Origin: Arthrinium phaeospermum
Lineage: Eukaryota > Ascomycota > Sordariomycetes > Amphisphaeriales > Apiosporaceae
Assembly: GCA_006503535.1 (NCBI GenBank)
Contig: QYRS01000007.1
Coordinates: forward strand, 2,943,532 to 3,007,531
Direction: 5' to 3'
DNA: 64,000 bases
Under the pieces are notes generated by a model, which saw nothing but the letters and a program-made list of their open reading frames with translations, did no database searches and was not told the DNA's origin. A program made the translations under genes and the position numbers. Position 1 is the stretch's first letter; the number at the start of each line of letters is the position of its first letter. Shown here one piece after another: positions 46,729 to 58,400 of this stretch.

Positions 46729-48568
46729 CTAGTTGCCTTGCCCTGCCTTGATAACATCGGCGGCCTTCTCGGCCACGGCATACACCAGCGACATGATGTT
46801 GCCGCGGCTGACGAGCGGGAAGATGCCGGCGTCCACGACGCGCAGGTTCCGAGTTCCGTAGACCACCAGCTCCGGGCTGACCACCCCCGCCTTCTCCCTC
46901 GGCAGCATGGCCGTGGTGCCGCATGCATGATACGTGGTAGTGGCCGTGTCCAGGACATACTTCTTGGCGCCTTCTAGGTCGGCTATGTGGTGGGCGTCCG
47001 GGTGGTTGCGGCGCCCGTCCTTCTTGAAGAAGACGTCCAGCTCGGGCACACGTCGCAGCTTGTCGAGCGCCTGCACGTGGCGCGCCATGATCTCGAGGTC
47101 GGCCGGGTGCGAGAAGTAGCGCGGGTCGATGTCCGGCTTGGCCGCCGGATCCGCCGAGGCGATATGGGTGGCGCCACGCGTGAAGATGGCCGTCTGGGAC
47201 AAGCCGAAGCTGGCATAGTTGCCCGGGAGCAGCTGTTTGCCAACGAAGCTCTCACCGTTCTCGTGGAGGTTGGCCTGGGCCAAAAACATGAACCACGCCC
47301 CCGACGGGAAGTCAGCCTGGTCCAGGACGGAGCGCACCAGCTTGGCGTAGCCGGCATCTTCTGGTCGAGAAGGGGGTGTTGCCAGGAGCTGATCGTACGT
47401 GGTGTCGCCTGGCAGCGGCATGAAGGCGTGGGACTGGATGCCACCAATAGTCAAGGGGCCCGCCTTGTGCTCCGTGTACAGCTTCTGCGCCATGGCCAGG
47501 GCTTCGGGCTCTTGACGGAGCAGGGGATCGCCCGTCATGACGCCTTCGTTGACCTCGTAGCTCATGCCCGTCATCAGGTGGTCCTGCAGGTTCTCTCCGA
47601 CGCCGGGCAGATCGACCACGCAATGAATGCCGTGCTTGGCGAGGAGGTCAGGGTCGCCAACGCCCGAGAGTTCCAGGAGCTTGGGTGTGCTGATGCTGCC
47701 AGCCGCGAGGACAACTTCCTTGGCAGCATGGAAGGTCTGCAGCTTGCCGCCGACGGACGCTTGCACCCCCGTCGCCACTGCCGAGCCTTGGTTCGTCTCG
47801 TCGAACAGGATCCGAGAAACGTCGGCGCCGGTGATGACACGGACGTTGGGCCGCTGCTTCAGGGCGAGCCCGTAGGCCGAGGCGGCGTAGCTGCGTGTCT
47901 TGGTTTCTGGGTCGACGGATGCAGCGTTGCTGTATGCACCTGTCGACTTGCCGGAGAAGGGGTCTGGGGAATCAGTCTGGGATTCAGAAAGAGTAGCTGC
48001 TGAACGTACCGCCGGTGGTCAGCTTCTGCATGCCGCGGAAGGCATCGATCCACGCCTTGCAGAGCGGGTTCTCCTTGACGCCCGGGAAGGAGACCTGGAG
48101 GGGGCCGTCGGTGCCGCGGTAGGCCTCGTCCACCCAGTCGATGCCCAGGTGTTGGCGTGTGGCCTCGTCCGCCGGCGGGATCAAGGTGTAGGCCTTTTTG
48201 AAGTAGGGCACCAGTCCCTCCCAGTCCCAGCCGGGGTTGCCGAGCTGGCCCCAGGCGTTGATCTCGACGCGCGAGGGCGCCACAAACGTCTGGCCGTTGA
48301 TGGCGCTGGACCCGCCCAGCACCTTGCCCCGGGGCTGGCGGATGGAGCGACCCTTGAGGCCGGGCTGGGCCGCCGTGCTGAACTGCCAGTCGGCATCCGA
48401 GCCCAAGAGGGTCGTCCACATGGCGGGGATGATGACGCGGGGGTCCTCGGTCAGGTCCTCGCCCGCCTCGAGCACCAGGACCTGGACGTCCGGGTCTTCG
48501 GACAGCCGGTTGGCCACGACGAGACCCGCCGTGCCGCCGCCCACAATGATGAAGTCGTGAAAAGGCAT
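46729..48568 (-). CDS. GMC-family FAD oxidoreductase (alcohol/choline oxidase type)
   Basis: Two exons, 48568-48010 and 47963-46729, with a 46-nt intron (GTACGT...CCCCAG), giving 597 aa. The Rossmann FAD motif GGGTAG lies at residues 10-15, ending the strand FIIVGGGTAGLVVANRL. GMC signature 1 (GKVLGGSSAINGQ) is at about 100, and signature 2 (AAGSISTPKLLELSGVG) follows in exon 2. The active-site histidine lies in YHACGTTAM and a second conserved region in VSRGNIMSLVYAVAEKAAD. No clear signal peptide, so it is probably cytosolic or peroxisomal. The family oxidises alcohols, sugars or hydroxylated metabolites; the substrate cannot be inferred. The 338-codon ORF on the opposite strand (46987-48003) is a shadow. 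Confidence 0.92.
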
Positions 48569-49539
48569 GATGGTGGAAGTGAACTGGTGTTTGGCGAAGC
48601 TGTCTGGTAATTAGAGAGTGTCGGTATATATATTGGCCAGCCATGCTGTTGGTCCTGCGGGGTTGGCTCGGCGATCTCTCGTGCGTTATTGACAACATAC
48701 GTTTATACGGAGCTCACACCTGAGACTGTTGCATTGCTATGTCTGTCCCTGCACCAACAAGCGCATGAGAGTGTCCCCTTGCTTGCTCAATTCTTCTGAT
48801 TGGTCCCAGGTTATGCGGGCAACGGGCTTGGCACCCGGCAACCAACAGCTGAGGGGCAGTTGAATCACATTCATCACCGACTGCAACACACCTGCGACTG
48901 GTGCTACACTCGTTGGCAGACATTGTCAATCGCCTTTGCCGCTGGCTCAAGAACGCTTGGGACTAGTTGGTGTCAACATCGGTCCAGCCGCTCTTCGTTT
49001 TACCTAGCCGCAGAAATGTCGCTCACGACACCCACCCCTGTCTCAGTGAGAGGCTTATAGCAGTGACCGCATCATCCATTGCTGCTCATCTCAAGAGAAC
49101 CGCGTCTTAGAATCAGAGTATGCTGGCGAGGACTCATTGCAAGGCTATCTTCCACGCCAGAGATCGTCAAGCCTCTAGAGAAGCAGGCTAACTCGAGTGA
49201 TGTGCCTGCACTGTTTTATCCTGTATCTCGCTTGAAGATCTGCTCCAGACCAAAGTACATTCATTTGACAAGACCTTTAAGGAATCGCGAAACGAACCAT
49301 GCCTCATTCTCCATCCCTCAGGTTCTCCGTATGAGAAAAGCCTCTCTGGCGCGACAAAGCAGACACTGGCTGAGATCTACGTCTGGGTGACCCCAAGCTC
49401 GTCACCCTGACCGTCACATGCCTGTTCCCGAGGTTCGCCGTGCCCAAAACGGTGCCATGTTCAAAGGAAGCGGCCGATTCTACTGGTGTTTTCCACCCTA
49501 CTATGTAAGCTGTATTTATAATTGGGTCATTACATCCAA
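48569..49539. other. Gene-free region
   Basis: Promoter side of the GMC gene. No supportable gene or repeat. Confidence 0.4.
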
Positions 49540-51991
49540 ATGTTGCCTGTTTCTAACCTGAGACCAGTCAGGTGGCCGACATGCTTACATCAGCCCATCT
49601 TCCCAACCAGCGCCACCATAGTCTTCGGCAACATGCCCCCAAGCGGCTACCTGCTGAAATCTTCAAGCATCGGGATATTTGCCTTCTACATCTCACCTGT
49701 CATCATCAAGCAGTGGGCGGCCGAGCCACTGGCTAGCGACCAGACCATAAAGCTCCGATTCGTCCTGTTCGGCGGTGGACTACTTTCACCACGCATTGGG
49801 GGCTGAGTCAGGTACCCCAACGTTAGCCTAGATCGAGCTTGGCCAAGTCCAGCACCTGGTCCCGAAGCCAGATCGATGGGGCTACCTGGAGCTGAACCCA
49901 TTTGAGGAGGCCGATATACAGCTGGTCGAAGGGGAGGAGCAGACTTACGAGATGGTGCTCCACCAGGGCAACCCTCGTGTTGATGCGCATCGTTCCCTGT
50001 CGCATCATCCCCGGCGTCAACATGGAGGTTGTGCGGCACCCTACCGACCCCGGGCTGTGGCGCTTTCATTCGCGGGTCGATGACCTCATCGTGTTGTCGA
50101 GCAGCACCAAGAACCGGCCTCTGGCCATGGAGACCATGATCCAAGGGCATCCGCTCCTGTCGGGGGTGCTCGTCGGCCAGTGCGAACCTGAGACTAATTG
50201 TAATTGAGCCAGATCTCGATACCGCCATTGCGACCCACAGTCAAGCCTTCATCGACGACATTTGGCCAACAGTGGACGAAGCCAACAGGGCTTCACCTGC
50301 GTATGCGCACATCGACCGCTCCATGATCACAGTCGCCCGTCGCGATATCCCGTTCGTCCGTGCGCCGAAGGGGACTGTTGTTCGCAAGCTGACGGTGCAG
50401 GCGTACGCGGCGGATATCGAGGCTGCCTACGCGGACGGGGAAGACCACCTTGCCCCCGGTCATCCACTGGACACCAAGAGGCCACCAGCCCTCCCACCCA
50501 GGGAGATTGATGCATATCTTCTCCCCGCCTTCAAGAAGTTCCTGCGCAAGCACGTCATGCGTAACTTGCCCAACAAAGATGTGCAATTCCAGGATGGCGA
50601 TGACCTCTTTCTCAAGGGACTAGACTCTCTGGGCTGCCTTCGTCTCAGCAAAAGCATCAACGATGGCCTAATGGGCAGCGGCAAGGGCACTCGAGGTGCA
50701 ACACCGGTCCTGCGCCTTCTGTATCAGTACCCTGCAATCAACAAGTTGGCGCCAGTCCTTCTTAGCCTCATGTTTCACCACAAGTTACCAAATCTCCATG
50801 GCATCACGGAAGAAAGCCGGGAGAGCCTGGAGAGGGTGGTGGGCGAGTTTACCAAGGACTTGCCGGTCCCCAGGGGGATCGACACTCCTTCGGACCGGGC
50901 CGTGCCGCCTTAAACTGAATGTTGCCATCTTGGGTTCCCGTGGCTCGCTTGGTCCCAACATCAGGGAACTCCAAGCAAACCCCCGCGTGGCCAAGGTGTA
51001 CTGCCTCGCGCGGGGGAAGAGTCTCCGTCTGGGCCCCGAGGCGCACATGCCGGACTCTGACCGACTGACGTTCATGGCCGTCGATCTCAGCAAGCCGCGA
51101 CTCGGGCTCTCTGATGCAGACTACACAGAGCTCCAACACAACGCCCACATCCTGATCCACAACGCCTGGAAGGTCGACTTCAAATGGACGCTCGATTCCT
51201 ATGGCCCGCAGTATCTGCGCAGCATCCGCCAGTTGGTCGACCTCGTTGCTGACTCCCCGCTGCGCCCCCAGCCACGCCTGGTTTTCATTTCGTCCACCTC
51301 GTCTGTGCAGCAATGGGGGTCGGAAGAGACAGGCCACCCGCTGGGAACTGACGGCACAGTGGCCGAGGCAGTCCCCGAGGACTCGACCGACATCTCCTTC
51401 TTCCTGGGCTACGGGCGGTCCAAACACGCGGCGGAACGAATCCTGGCGCTCGCAAGCCGTCTGTCGAGGATCCCGGTGACCATTGTGCGCTGCGGGCAGA
51501 TCGCAGGAGCGACGGCAACGCCGCAGACGGTGTGGCCAGAGACAGACTGGGTCCCCTTACTGGCGAGGATCTCGGCTGCGCTGGGCAAGATTCCTCAAGA
51601 CCTCCCCGCCATGGACTGGACCCCGGTCGACCTCACTGCCCGGGTCATCTGCGAGCTCGCCGGATTGGTTGCAGAAGAGAGGGACAGCCAGAGAGAGTTG
51701 CTTGAGGTCTTCAACGTCGTGAACCCAAGGACCACCAAGTGGGCCGACTTTGTCGCCGAGTTTCAATGTCTGCGGGGTGAGAAGGTTTCGGAAGTCTCCA
51801 TGGCAGAATGGGTACAGTGCTTGATGAGCTCGGATTTCCAGGGCGTCCCGGAAGCTGATACCGCGTCCTTTGTCGCTATCCATCCATTCAACACGAGGGG
51901 GACAGTCGAGACCAGCAAGACGTTGGCGAGCATGCCGCCTGTTGATCGGATGATGTTAAGTATATGGTTTCAGCAGTGGGATTTGATGTGA
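49540..51991 (+). pseudogene. NRPS-like adenylation-carrier-reductase enzyme, 5'-truncated and frameshifted
   Basis: A piece of an AMP-binding domain is at about 49580-49805 (IVFGNMPPSGYLL, FYISPVIIKQWA, FVLFGGGLLSP). It is followed by broken frames carrying the A-domain end (about 49900-50200). An open frame at 50272-50913 covers the last A-domain part and the carrier protein, with phosphopantetheine site FLKGLDSLGCL (about 50620). The thioester reductase follows at about 50915-51991 in another frame: Rossmann ILGSRGSLGPN, FISSTSSVQQWG and GYGRSKHAAERI with the SDR tyrosine and lysine. The junction at 50885-50915 needs a frame change, and the first two thirds of the A domain are missing. Such enzymes activate a carboxylic acid and release it as an aldehyde. 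The reductase half is unbroken and could be a recent casualty. Confidence 0.8.
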
Positions 51992-52369
51992 TTCACGGTA
52001 GAGCTAGTGTTTGATATGTCACTTTCCTGGCATGTGCTAGCCAAGAGAGGCATTTGTGACGACCGTAGGAAACCTGGGGCGCAGGACTGAGTGAAGAGTA
52101 CTGCAACCTGCTAGGAAGAAGGGACTGCATGCTACAGTAGAAGATTCAAAACCACATTCGACAGAGGACAGCACTTAACCAGAGAACCCCTTGCGCCGGC
52201 CCACGTCTACCTCGTCAGCCGAATTGCTGGCATCTCTGCGTGACCCTCTACGCCATCGTGACAGAGTTTAAGTCCAACGAGATGGAAACAGAGGGTCCAA
52301 GCAAGTGGGATTACGTCACTGGAATCGACTATACTTCTCACGCTCAGTTCTCTATTTATTAAAACTATT
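51992..52369. other. Transition to AT-rich block
   Basis: Ordinary base composition up to about 52350, then abrupt change to an AT-rich sequence. No gene seen. Confidence 0.45.
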
Positions 52370-53450
52370 TTTAAAAATCTAAAATAAATCACGTTTTATT
52401 TTTAAAGTTATTCGTATTATAAGGGTATATTTATTTAATTTTTAGAAAATATATTCCTTAATAAAAATTATTTACACGCGGTTTTATATATAAAACATTA
52501 TTACTTACACGCGGTATTATATTTAATTAAAACAATATTCTTAAAATATTAAAAAATTATATTTTATTCTTTAAATTATTTCTAATATAAAAGTATATTT
52601 ACTTTAATTTTTTAAAATGTTTTTATTAATAAAAATATTTACACGCGATTTAATATTTAAAATCCTATTATTTACACGCGGTAATATATATTAAAAATAA
52701 TTAATATAAAAATCTAAATTAAATATATTTTATTCTCTTAATTTTTCTCGTTTTAAATATATATAAACATTAATTTTAAAAAATACTTTCCTTAATTAAA
52801 AATATTTATACGCACTTTTATATTAAAAATTCTATTATTTATACGCGATAATAAATATTTTAAAAATAATTTATTTAAAAATCTAAAATAAATATATTTT
52901 ATTCCATTAATTTTTCCGGTTTTAAATATATATACCTTTTTATTTTTAAAAATACTTTCTTTAATAAAAATTATCTACACGCACTTTTATATATAAAATT
53001 CTATTATTTACACGTAGTAATAAGTATTTTAAAAATATATTATTTACAAATTTAAAATAAATTTATTTTATTCCGGTAATTTTTCCGGTTTTAAATATAT
53101 ATACGTTTTTATTTTAAAAAATACTTTCTTTAATAAAAACTATTTATACGCACTTTTATATAAAATTCTATTATTTATACGTAGTAATAAATATGTTAAA
53201 AATATATTATTTAAAATTTTAAAATAAATATATTTTATTCCGTTAATTTTTCCGGTTTTAAATATATATACGTTTTTATTTTAAATAATACTTTACTTAA
53301 TAAAAATTATTTACACACACTTTTATATATAAAACTATTTTATTTACACGCCTTATAAAAAATAAATTTAATTTTTAAAGTAATTTTTTAAAAAGGATTC
53401 TCTACTTCTTTTATTATTTTAATTAAATATATTTACTTATTTCTTTACCG
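52370..53450. repeat. AT-rich (RIP-like) tandem array of ~168-bp units
   Basis: Almost pure A/T except for evenly spaced CG-containing words. The word ttta(c/t)acgc, with minor variants, starts at about 52471, 52638, 52805, 52974, 53143 and 53310, giving steps of 167, 167, 169, 169 and 167. A second similar word follows about 40 bp later in most units. Other unit-wide blocks recur: tttattcc.ttaatttttccggttttaaatatatata, and tactttc.ttaataaaaa. This makes about six diverged monomers. Loss of most C/G with TpA richness is what repeat-induced point mutation does to duplicated DNA in ascomycetes; the surviving CG words may mark positions not in CpA context. No coding capacity. Confidence 0.85.
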
Positions 53451-55767
53451 GTGATCTAGAGCATAGCTTCAGCTTTTTAGCAGAGCTGGTTAGGGTCCGT
53501 GACATCTCTTGAGCTATTAAGACGGTGAGCCATGCTGGTGGCCTTCTCATCTGCGTACAGGAACGCCAAACTCAACACGTGCTCGGGTGTGACACTTGCT
53601 GCCGAGGAGTGTAGCCTGAAAATTACATTGGCGTGGCCAGGAATAGCCTCAGCCGCCACCGAAACACTCGCACATGGCCTGCCTCTAGTCCGGATATGGG
53701 AGCCTGGAACTCGGACTGCCAAAACGCATAGGTAGGCAATGCACTTCCGGCGGGCACTCCAGCGAGCCGCCAGAGACCTGCATCATGAAGACCACTTGGC
53801 CCACTTGGAGATCACTTGCTTTTATTTCATGACAGGCACTGGCTAGACACTGAACAACACTATGAAGACTAAACTACCATGCGAGCGTGCGCCTGTTGAT
53901 TGGTCGCTTCCCGGAAACTTGGCAAGTCAGTGACGGTGGCAGCGCAGGTGCAGCGATTGAAGATGCGAGATGCGGCAGCCCAAGTGCATCCATCAGAAGT
54001 GCAGGAACCACAGTCGGGAATGGTAGGTGCATCCATCACAGGGGTAATCGCCAATTTGGCCGAGATCCTCTGATGCGTCAGGTCATGTCGGCAGTGCATT
54101 GCAGCAACCGCAGGGGCAGCATTCGAGTGCAGCAGTCACAGGTGCAGCAATCAAGTCAGTCAATAGCAATTGAGGATGCATTCACAGTCGTAGACGGATA
54201 TCAAGACAACTTGGACAAGGTACAGCCATATTGGATGCAATTGAAACTACATTCGCATGCATTTTCAGCCTGTTGCAGTGCAGTGCATCCCATCACAGTG
54301 TCGATTGAGGGTGCCGGAGACTGGTGCTGCTAGACAGTTGCGACACCCTAACTCCCAACGCAATCAGACTGTCCCTTTCCACTTGTAGTGCATCCCCGGC
54401 AACTTTGTCCACATGTAAAACAGGTGCACTCAGTCCGGCTTCTGGTTGCACCCATTGGAAGACGACCACATTGCATTCCATCGCATCTTGCACCGCCCGG
54501 AGGTGATGTCATTGTTGCGGCTGACAACTCCAAGTGAGGTCGTCTCAGTTCCGCTGCGCCTGAGATTTGTGCGCTTGGCACCAGTGGCAGCCCCTTTTCA
54601 ATTGAGTGGCGCTGAGCTCCCTTGCGAGACAGACTTCTCGGGTGAAGAACTTGATCGATTCTGACTCTGAACATCTTGAAATGGCCACGGAGACTTGTAG
54701 TACTTTGAGATGGTGCCCCCAGACCGGCATCTACGAGCCTAACGTCAAGAGCGAGCGCACCATGCTTAACTCGGCTCTCGAAACGCCCTCGCTCAAGTGT
54801 CTTGTCATCACCTCTTCCGTCGTCGGGAACACCGCTTATCCATCCTGCTCTACCAATGGAGAGGCCATGGACGAGTCGCGCGTACTCCGTCATCGCGCAA
54901 CGCCGCAGACCAGGCTAAAAGTATGGACTGGAAGCCCAAGGCGCCAGCAACAAGGGGTACCGTGAGCGACACGATGACAGCGTCGGCAAATACGATGACG
55001 CGGAGGCCCAGTACGGGGCTGTCTCGGGAGAAGTCGTCCTGATTGGTGAACATTGGATGCTGACCGCGACGTTGCGGGCTTTTAGAAAGGCGCCATAGTG
55101 GTTCGACACCTGGCAAGTCAGATCATTACAAGATGCAGTATCAGGCTTGAGAGTGATCCATGCGATTGGAGAACTCCTCTTGATTGAGCTTCCGTATGAG
55201 ACAGTCGCCGCACAGGAAGAGGATCCGGGAGGGCATAGCACAGTTGGAATGGATGCATGCAGACGTTGCCGGCTGCTCCCATCGCGGTGATGTTGCTGAG
55301 AACTGAAGATCCTTGCCTTTGTTGTCGTGAGTTCCGGAAACTCCCCCAACTGTAGGATCAGGGGCTGTTAGAGGGACCTCTCTCAGATGAGTATGCTCAG
55401 GAGGCTGGCCTTGGAGAGTCCTGTCAAGATAGATCGTCAGTCTTACTGGCCCAACGTGCCGAGAAGTTCCTGAAGCATAGACAAGGCTACCTATCCTGGA
55501 GATGTCCTCAAGAGTCGTGTCTTGATGTCCGAGCCAGGGGTGCTGGTGCTGTCGAAGGGCTGTTCAACCCCGGGCTGTTCACTGGGTTGGTCTTGGATGA
55601 CACCGTTGCACCCCGTACACTGGGCATGGCCGAAGTTGCTTCTGAATCATGGTCTTCTCGCTGTCAAGTCCCCGTTCCAGCAAGGATGGGAAACAAATGA
55701 CTGAGCAGGACTCGAGAGTACTCCTGTTTTAAGGGAAACCCTACCATATAGTATACTCAGAGTCGTT
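53451..55767. other. Gene-poor region with degraded fragments
   Basis: No intact gene. On the + strand about 54700-54880 reads NVKSERTMLNSALETPSLK then CLVITSSVVG. This resembles the second strand-helix of an extended SDR/aldehyde-reductase (NAD-dependent epimerase family), followed by frame changes, and is a likely relic. The rest is unassigned apart from the TGCA-rich patch listed separately. Confidence 0.35.
53945..54495. repeat. TGCA-dense patch
   Basis: The palindrome TGCA occurs about 19 times in about 550 bp (about 2 expected), mostly inside GTGCATCC, GTGCAG or TTGCA words at irregular spacing. The words cag.ga.tgaagatgc and aattgaggatgc suggest worn tandem units of uncertain length. 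No gene here. Confidence 0.5.
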
Positions 55768-55965
55768 GTACGATTCCATGAATTTTATCCGTGCGGCGTG
55801 GGGCAGCCGGAAAAGTAGGGGTAGGATTCCATGCCGGAATAGGAGTAGGATTCCATGCCGGAATAGTAGTACGATTCCATGATATTCATAGAATCTGACT
55901 AGGGTTCTATGAATTCGATACCTGCCGTACGACGCTGGAATCGGAGATTTAAGGTATTTAAAAAG

Positions 55966-55970
55966 AAAAA
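55966..55970 (-). terminator. Pol III T-run terminator
   Basis: On the minus strand the tRNA-like gene is followed directly by TTTTT, then C and TTTTT (55960-55964). This is the usual RNA polymerase III stop signal. Confidence 0.7.
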
Positions 55971-56041
55971 CGCTCACACTGGGATTTGAACCCAGGTCTC
56001 CCTTCTTTCGAAGGGCGTATTTACCACTATACCATATAAGC
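55971..56041 (-). tRNA. tRNA-like gene with unusual 6-nt anticodon loop
   Basis: A 71-nt cloverleaf can be drawn. The acceptor stem has 7 pairs (two G-U) between GCTTATA and TGTGAGC, with discriminator G. The D arm GTAT/ATAC has loop AGTGGTAA. The T arm CTGGG/CCCAG has loop TTCAAAT. The A box TGGTATAGTGG and B box GGTTCAAATCC both fit Pol III consensus. The anticodon stem is best drawn as CCCTT/AAGGG, leaving a loop of six (CGAAAG) rather than seven. If U33 has been lost the anticodon would be GAA (Phe), but the assignment is uncertain. CCA is not encoded, as expected in eukaryotes. It is either a mutated tRNA gene still able to be transcribed or a tRNA-derived pseudogene. Confidence 0.65.
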
Positions 56042-56460
56042 CTCGTGGGTCTTGCATCTTTGGATGAAAAGGTATGAGATAATAAGGTTGATATAAGGTG
56101 AATATATGGAATTTGACTAAGGTTCTATAGATTCGATCTCTGTCGTACGACGCTAAAATCGGAGATCTACAGGCATAGGATCTCGGGTACCTGCAGGATC
56201 TCCGTTGCAGCCAGATCTACAGGGGAGGGATATCGGGTGCAGTCAAAATAAGCTTTTGACGTCCGAATGCCAAGCCACTCTCCAAGCTAGTCACGTATCA
56301 CACATCCACTTCATAACACTCATCGTACGACGACATCACCGGAAGAGAATAGGTAAGGGGAACCAAAATGGGTATCATTCATCTGGGTACGGCTCATCGG
56401 CCACTGTCGAAACCATCGCAACTACTCTATTATACAGGCCCATCGTACGATTCCAATCCA

Positions 56461-57141
56461 TTAGTCCAGATTGATCGGGTTTTCAGCACTTCCCAGCAGC
56501 GCCGGAGCCGCTCGAGCAGCACCACCACGACCACCACCACGACCACCGTTGTTCTGCCCATCCACGTTGGCATCCGTCTTCGTACACTTCGCAGCATGGT
56601 CGACCCATTTACAGTTGGCACAGCACCCGCCGAAGTGGCCTGGCAGTCGTACGCAGCGTGGGAACGGGTTCGCGAAACCGCCGTTGAGGGTCATCTGTCG
56701 CTGGCACTTCGCGCAGGGCGGATCTTGAAGCTGGCCACGGCTGGCGATCAGCAGGCCGTTGATGTAGCTCGGGCGGGTGGACAGGATCTGGTCCGCCGAC
56801 ATGAACCGTCGTACGACCAACACATTGAAGCCGGGCAGGGCGAGGACCGCACGCTGGAGGTTGTTGTGGCAGAAACGCCCCAGTTGCTGCTGTCCGACGG
56901 GGAGGATCACGAAGGGACTCTGGTCTTCGAGGGGGGCAATCGCGACATCGGGATGGGCCCAGCCATTGTTGGCGGGAGGCGGAGGTGCAAGCTAGATACA
57001 CCAAGTGTTAGTCGTACGGCAGGTCAGATGATACCAGAGACAGGATGGGATACTCACGATCAATTGGCCGGCGCCCGCGGGGATGGCGTTCGGGTCGGCA
57101 CCATGGTTCTGGTTGGCTGGCTGGTTCTGGTTGGCCGACAT
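56461..57141 (-). CDS. DUF3716-type cysteine-cluster protein, 204 aa
   Basis: Exon 1 57141-57058 (MSANQNQPANQNHG...) and exon 2 56991-56461 join in phase across a 66-nt intron (GTGAGT...ATCTAG). The C-terminal half has the DUF3716 layout: CAKC (C121, C124), a C in PFPRCV (C141), FGGCCANC (C151, C152, C155) and a last C at 164. It probably binds zinc. The N-terminal part is Asn/Gln/Pro-rich, and the C-terminus has a Gly/Arg stretch (NNGGRGGGRGG). DUF3716 proteins are numerous in filamentous fungi and have no assigned function. It is divergent from the telomere-linked helicase, shares its GTACG-marked DNA, and carries one GTACG inside its intron. A partner role with the helicase is inference only. 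Confidence 0.8.
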
Positions 57142-57538
57142 CTGTCAGGCGACCCGTCAGCATCGAGCCATCGTGATTGCCGTACGGCTGCATCGACGGC
57201 GTCGCTCCATCCATCCGTCGGTGATGGCAGGAAGTAGATCTCGAGACCAGGTAGTCGGGAGAGGGAATGGTGGCAGAAGGTAGGTGCGGAAGGTAGGTAG
57301 CAGAAATGCAAGGCAAGCAATCGCCGTACGAGAGATGGATAAGGTACAGTAACAGAGAAGGCAGGCGACGGGTATTGCAATCGAGCAATTCGGTGAGATG
57401 TGATGGTGGCAGACCTGGTGGGCAGGTAACCGGATCGGATGTGACAGCGGGAAAAGGCAGATGGTATATCTCTCGGGCAATTGGCCGCCGTACGAGCAAT
57501 CGGATGAGAGGATCAATTGGAAGGCGGTATTGGCCAGG

Positions 57539-57574
57539 TCCGACGAGGGATCCGACGAGGGATCCGACGAGGGA
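57539..57574. repeat. 12-bp tandem repeat, 3 copies
   Basis: Three perfect copies of tccgacgaggga. Confidence 0.9.
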
Positions 57575-58050
57575 GCCAAGGTGATAATGGGAATGTGGAA
57601 TCGGAAACATCAAATGTGATGATGGGGAATCGTACGTACCTTGGTGATGATGGTGATGATGGCAATGAGAGAAGTTGAAAGGTTGAGAACTTGGAGCTGG
57701 CGTACGAGGGATGGTTGATGCGGAAAGGAATTGGTGCGGAAAGGAAGTTGATGGTGGAGGGTGGACCGATTGGCAATTGGCGTACGTAGGCAACTGGCCA
57801 GCTGGGCTGTTGCAGTGACGCGAAAGTTGATTTCTGGTGCCTGCCGAATCGGCTGGAAAGAGCATCAAAATTGACGTACCTGCCGTATCGAGGGAAGGAG
57901 CGCGTGGGTCGGATGGACTTCCGGTGATGTATCTCCGTTGATGTGGCGTACCTGCCGTATCATTAAAAGGTCGCCGTACGAGGGGTCACCCCGCCTGGTG
58001 GAGCACCAATTGATGGATTAGATGAAGGAGGTGAGTCAATTGGATATATC

Positions 58051-58400
58051 GTACGGCGAGGAGCAAACATATCTGGCGGTATATCCGGCCGGCCGATCGT
58101 GACACCGGCGGTGCCGGCGGTTTGGGACGGGTCAAGCCTCGCGGCACCGCCGGTGTTTTCTGGAGATGGCGGCGGCACTAGCAAACATATTGGATATCGT
58201 GGATGAGTCACCGTACGGCGAGGAGCAAACATATTTGGCGGTATATCCGGTCGGCCGATCGTGACCCTCGCGGCGCCGGCGGTTTGGGACGGGTTAAGCC
58301 TCGCGGCACCGCCGGTGTTTTCTGGAGATGGCGGCGGCACTAGCAAACATGTTGGATATCGTGGATGAGTCACCGTACGATAAGGTGCATCGTGTATTAA
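58051..58400. repeat. 162-bp tandem repeat, two full copies
   Basis: Units 58051-58212 and 58213-58374 are about 93% identical. Each starts with GTACGGCGAGGAGCAAACAT and contains two copies of a ggc(g/a)ccggcggt-type GC-rich hairpin. A third copy decays after 58375. Because 162 is a multiple of three the minus strand stays open across it, which explains the 192-codon ORF there. Confidence 0.9.

Larger units (their letters stand above)
55891..56166. repeat. 58-bp direct repeats flanking the tRNA-like gene
   Basis: Positions 55891-55948 and 56109-56166 share the pattern gaat.tgacta.ggttctat...cgata/cgatct followed by a CGTACGACGCT.(g/a)aatcggagat end, with about 10 differences. They bracket the tRNA-like gene at 55971-56041, 218 bp apart. 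This looks like a duplicated segment or insertion flanks. Confidence 0.75.

Noticed and set aside
46987..48003. 338-codon + strand ORF
   Set aside because: Antisense shadow of the GMC oxidoreductase, whose motifs, splice sites and length are complete on the minus strand.
57008..57868. 286-codon minus ORF upstream of the DUF3716 gene
   Set aside because: Low-complexity Pro/Ser/His text crossing the DUF3716 exon 1 in another frame; no domain and full of short repeats.
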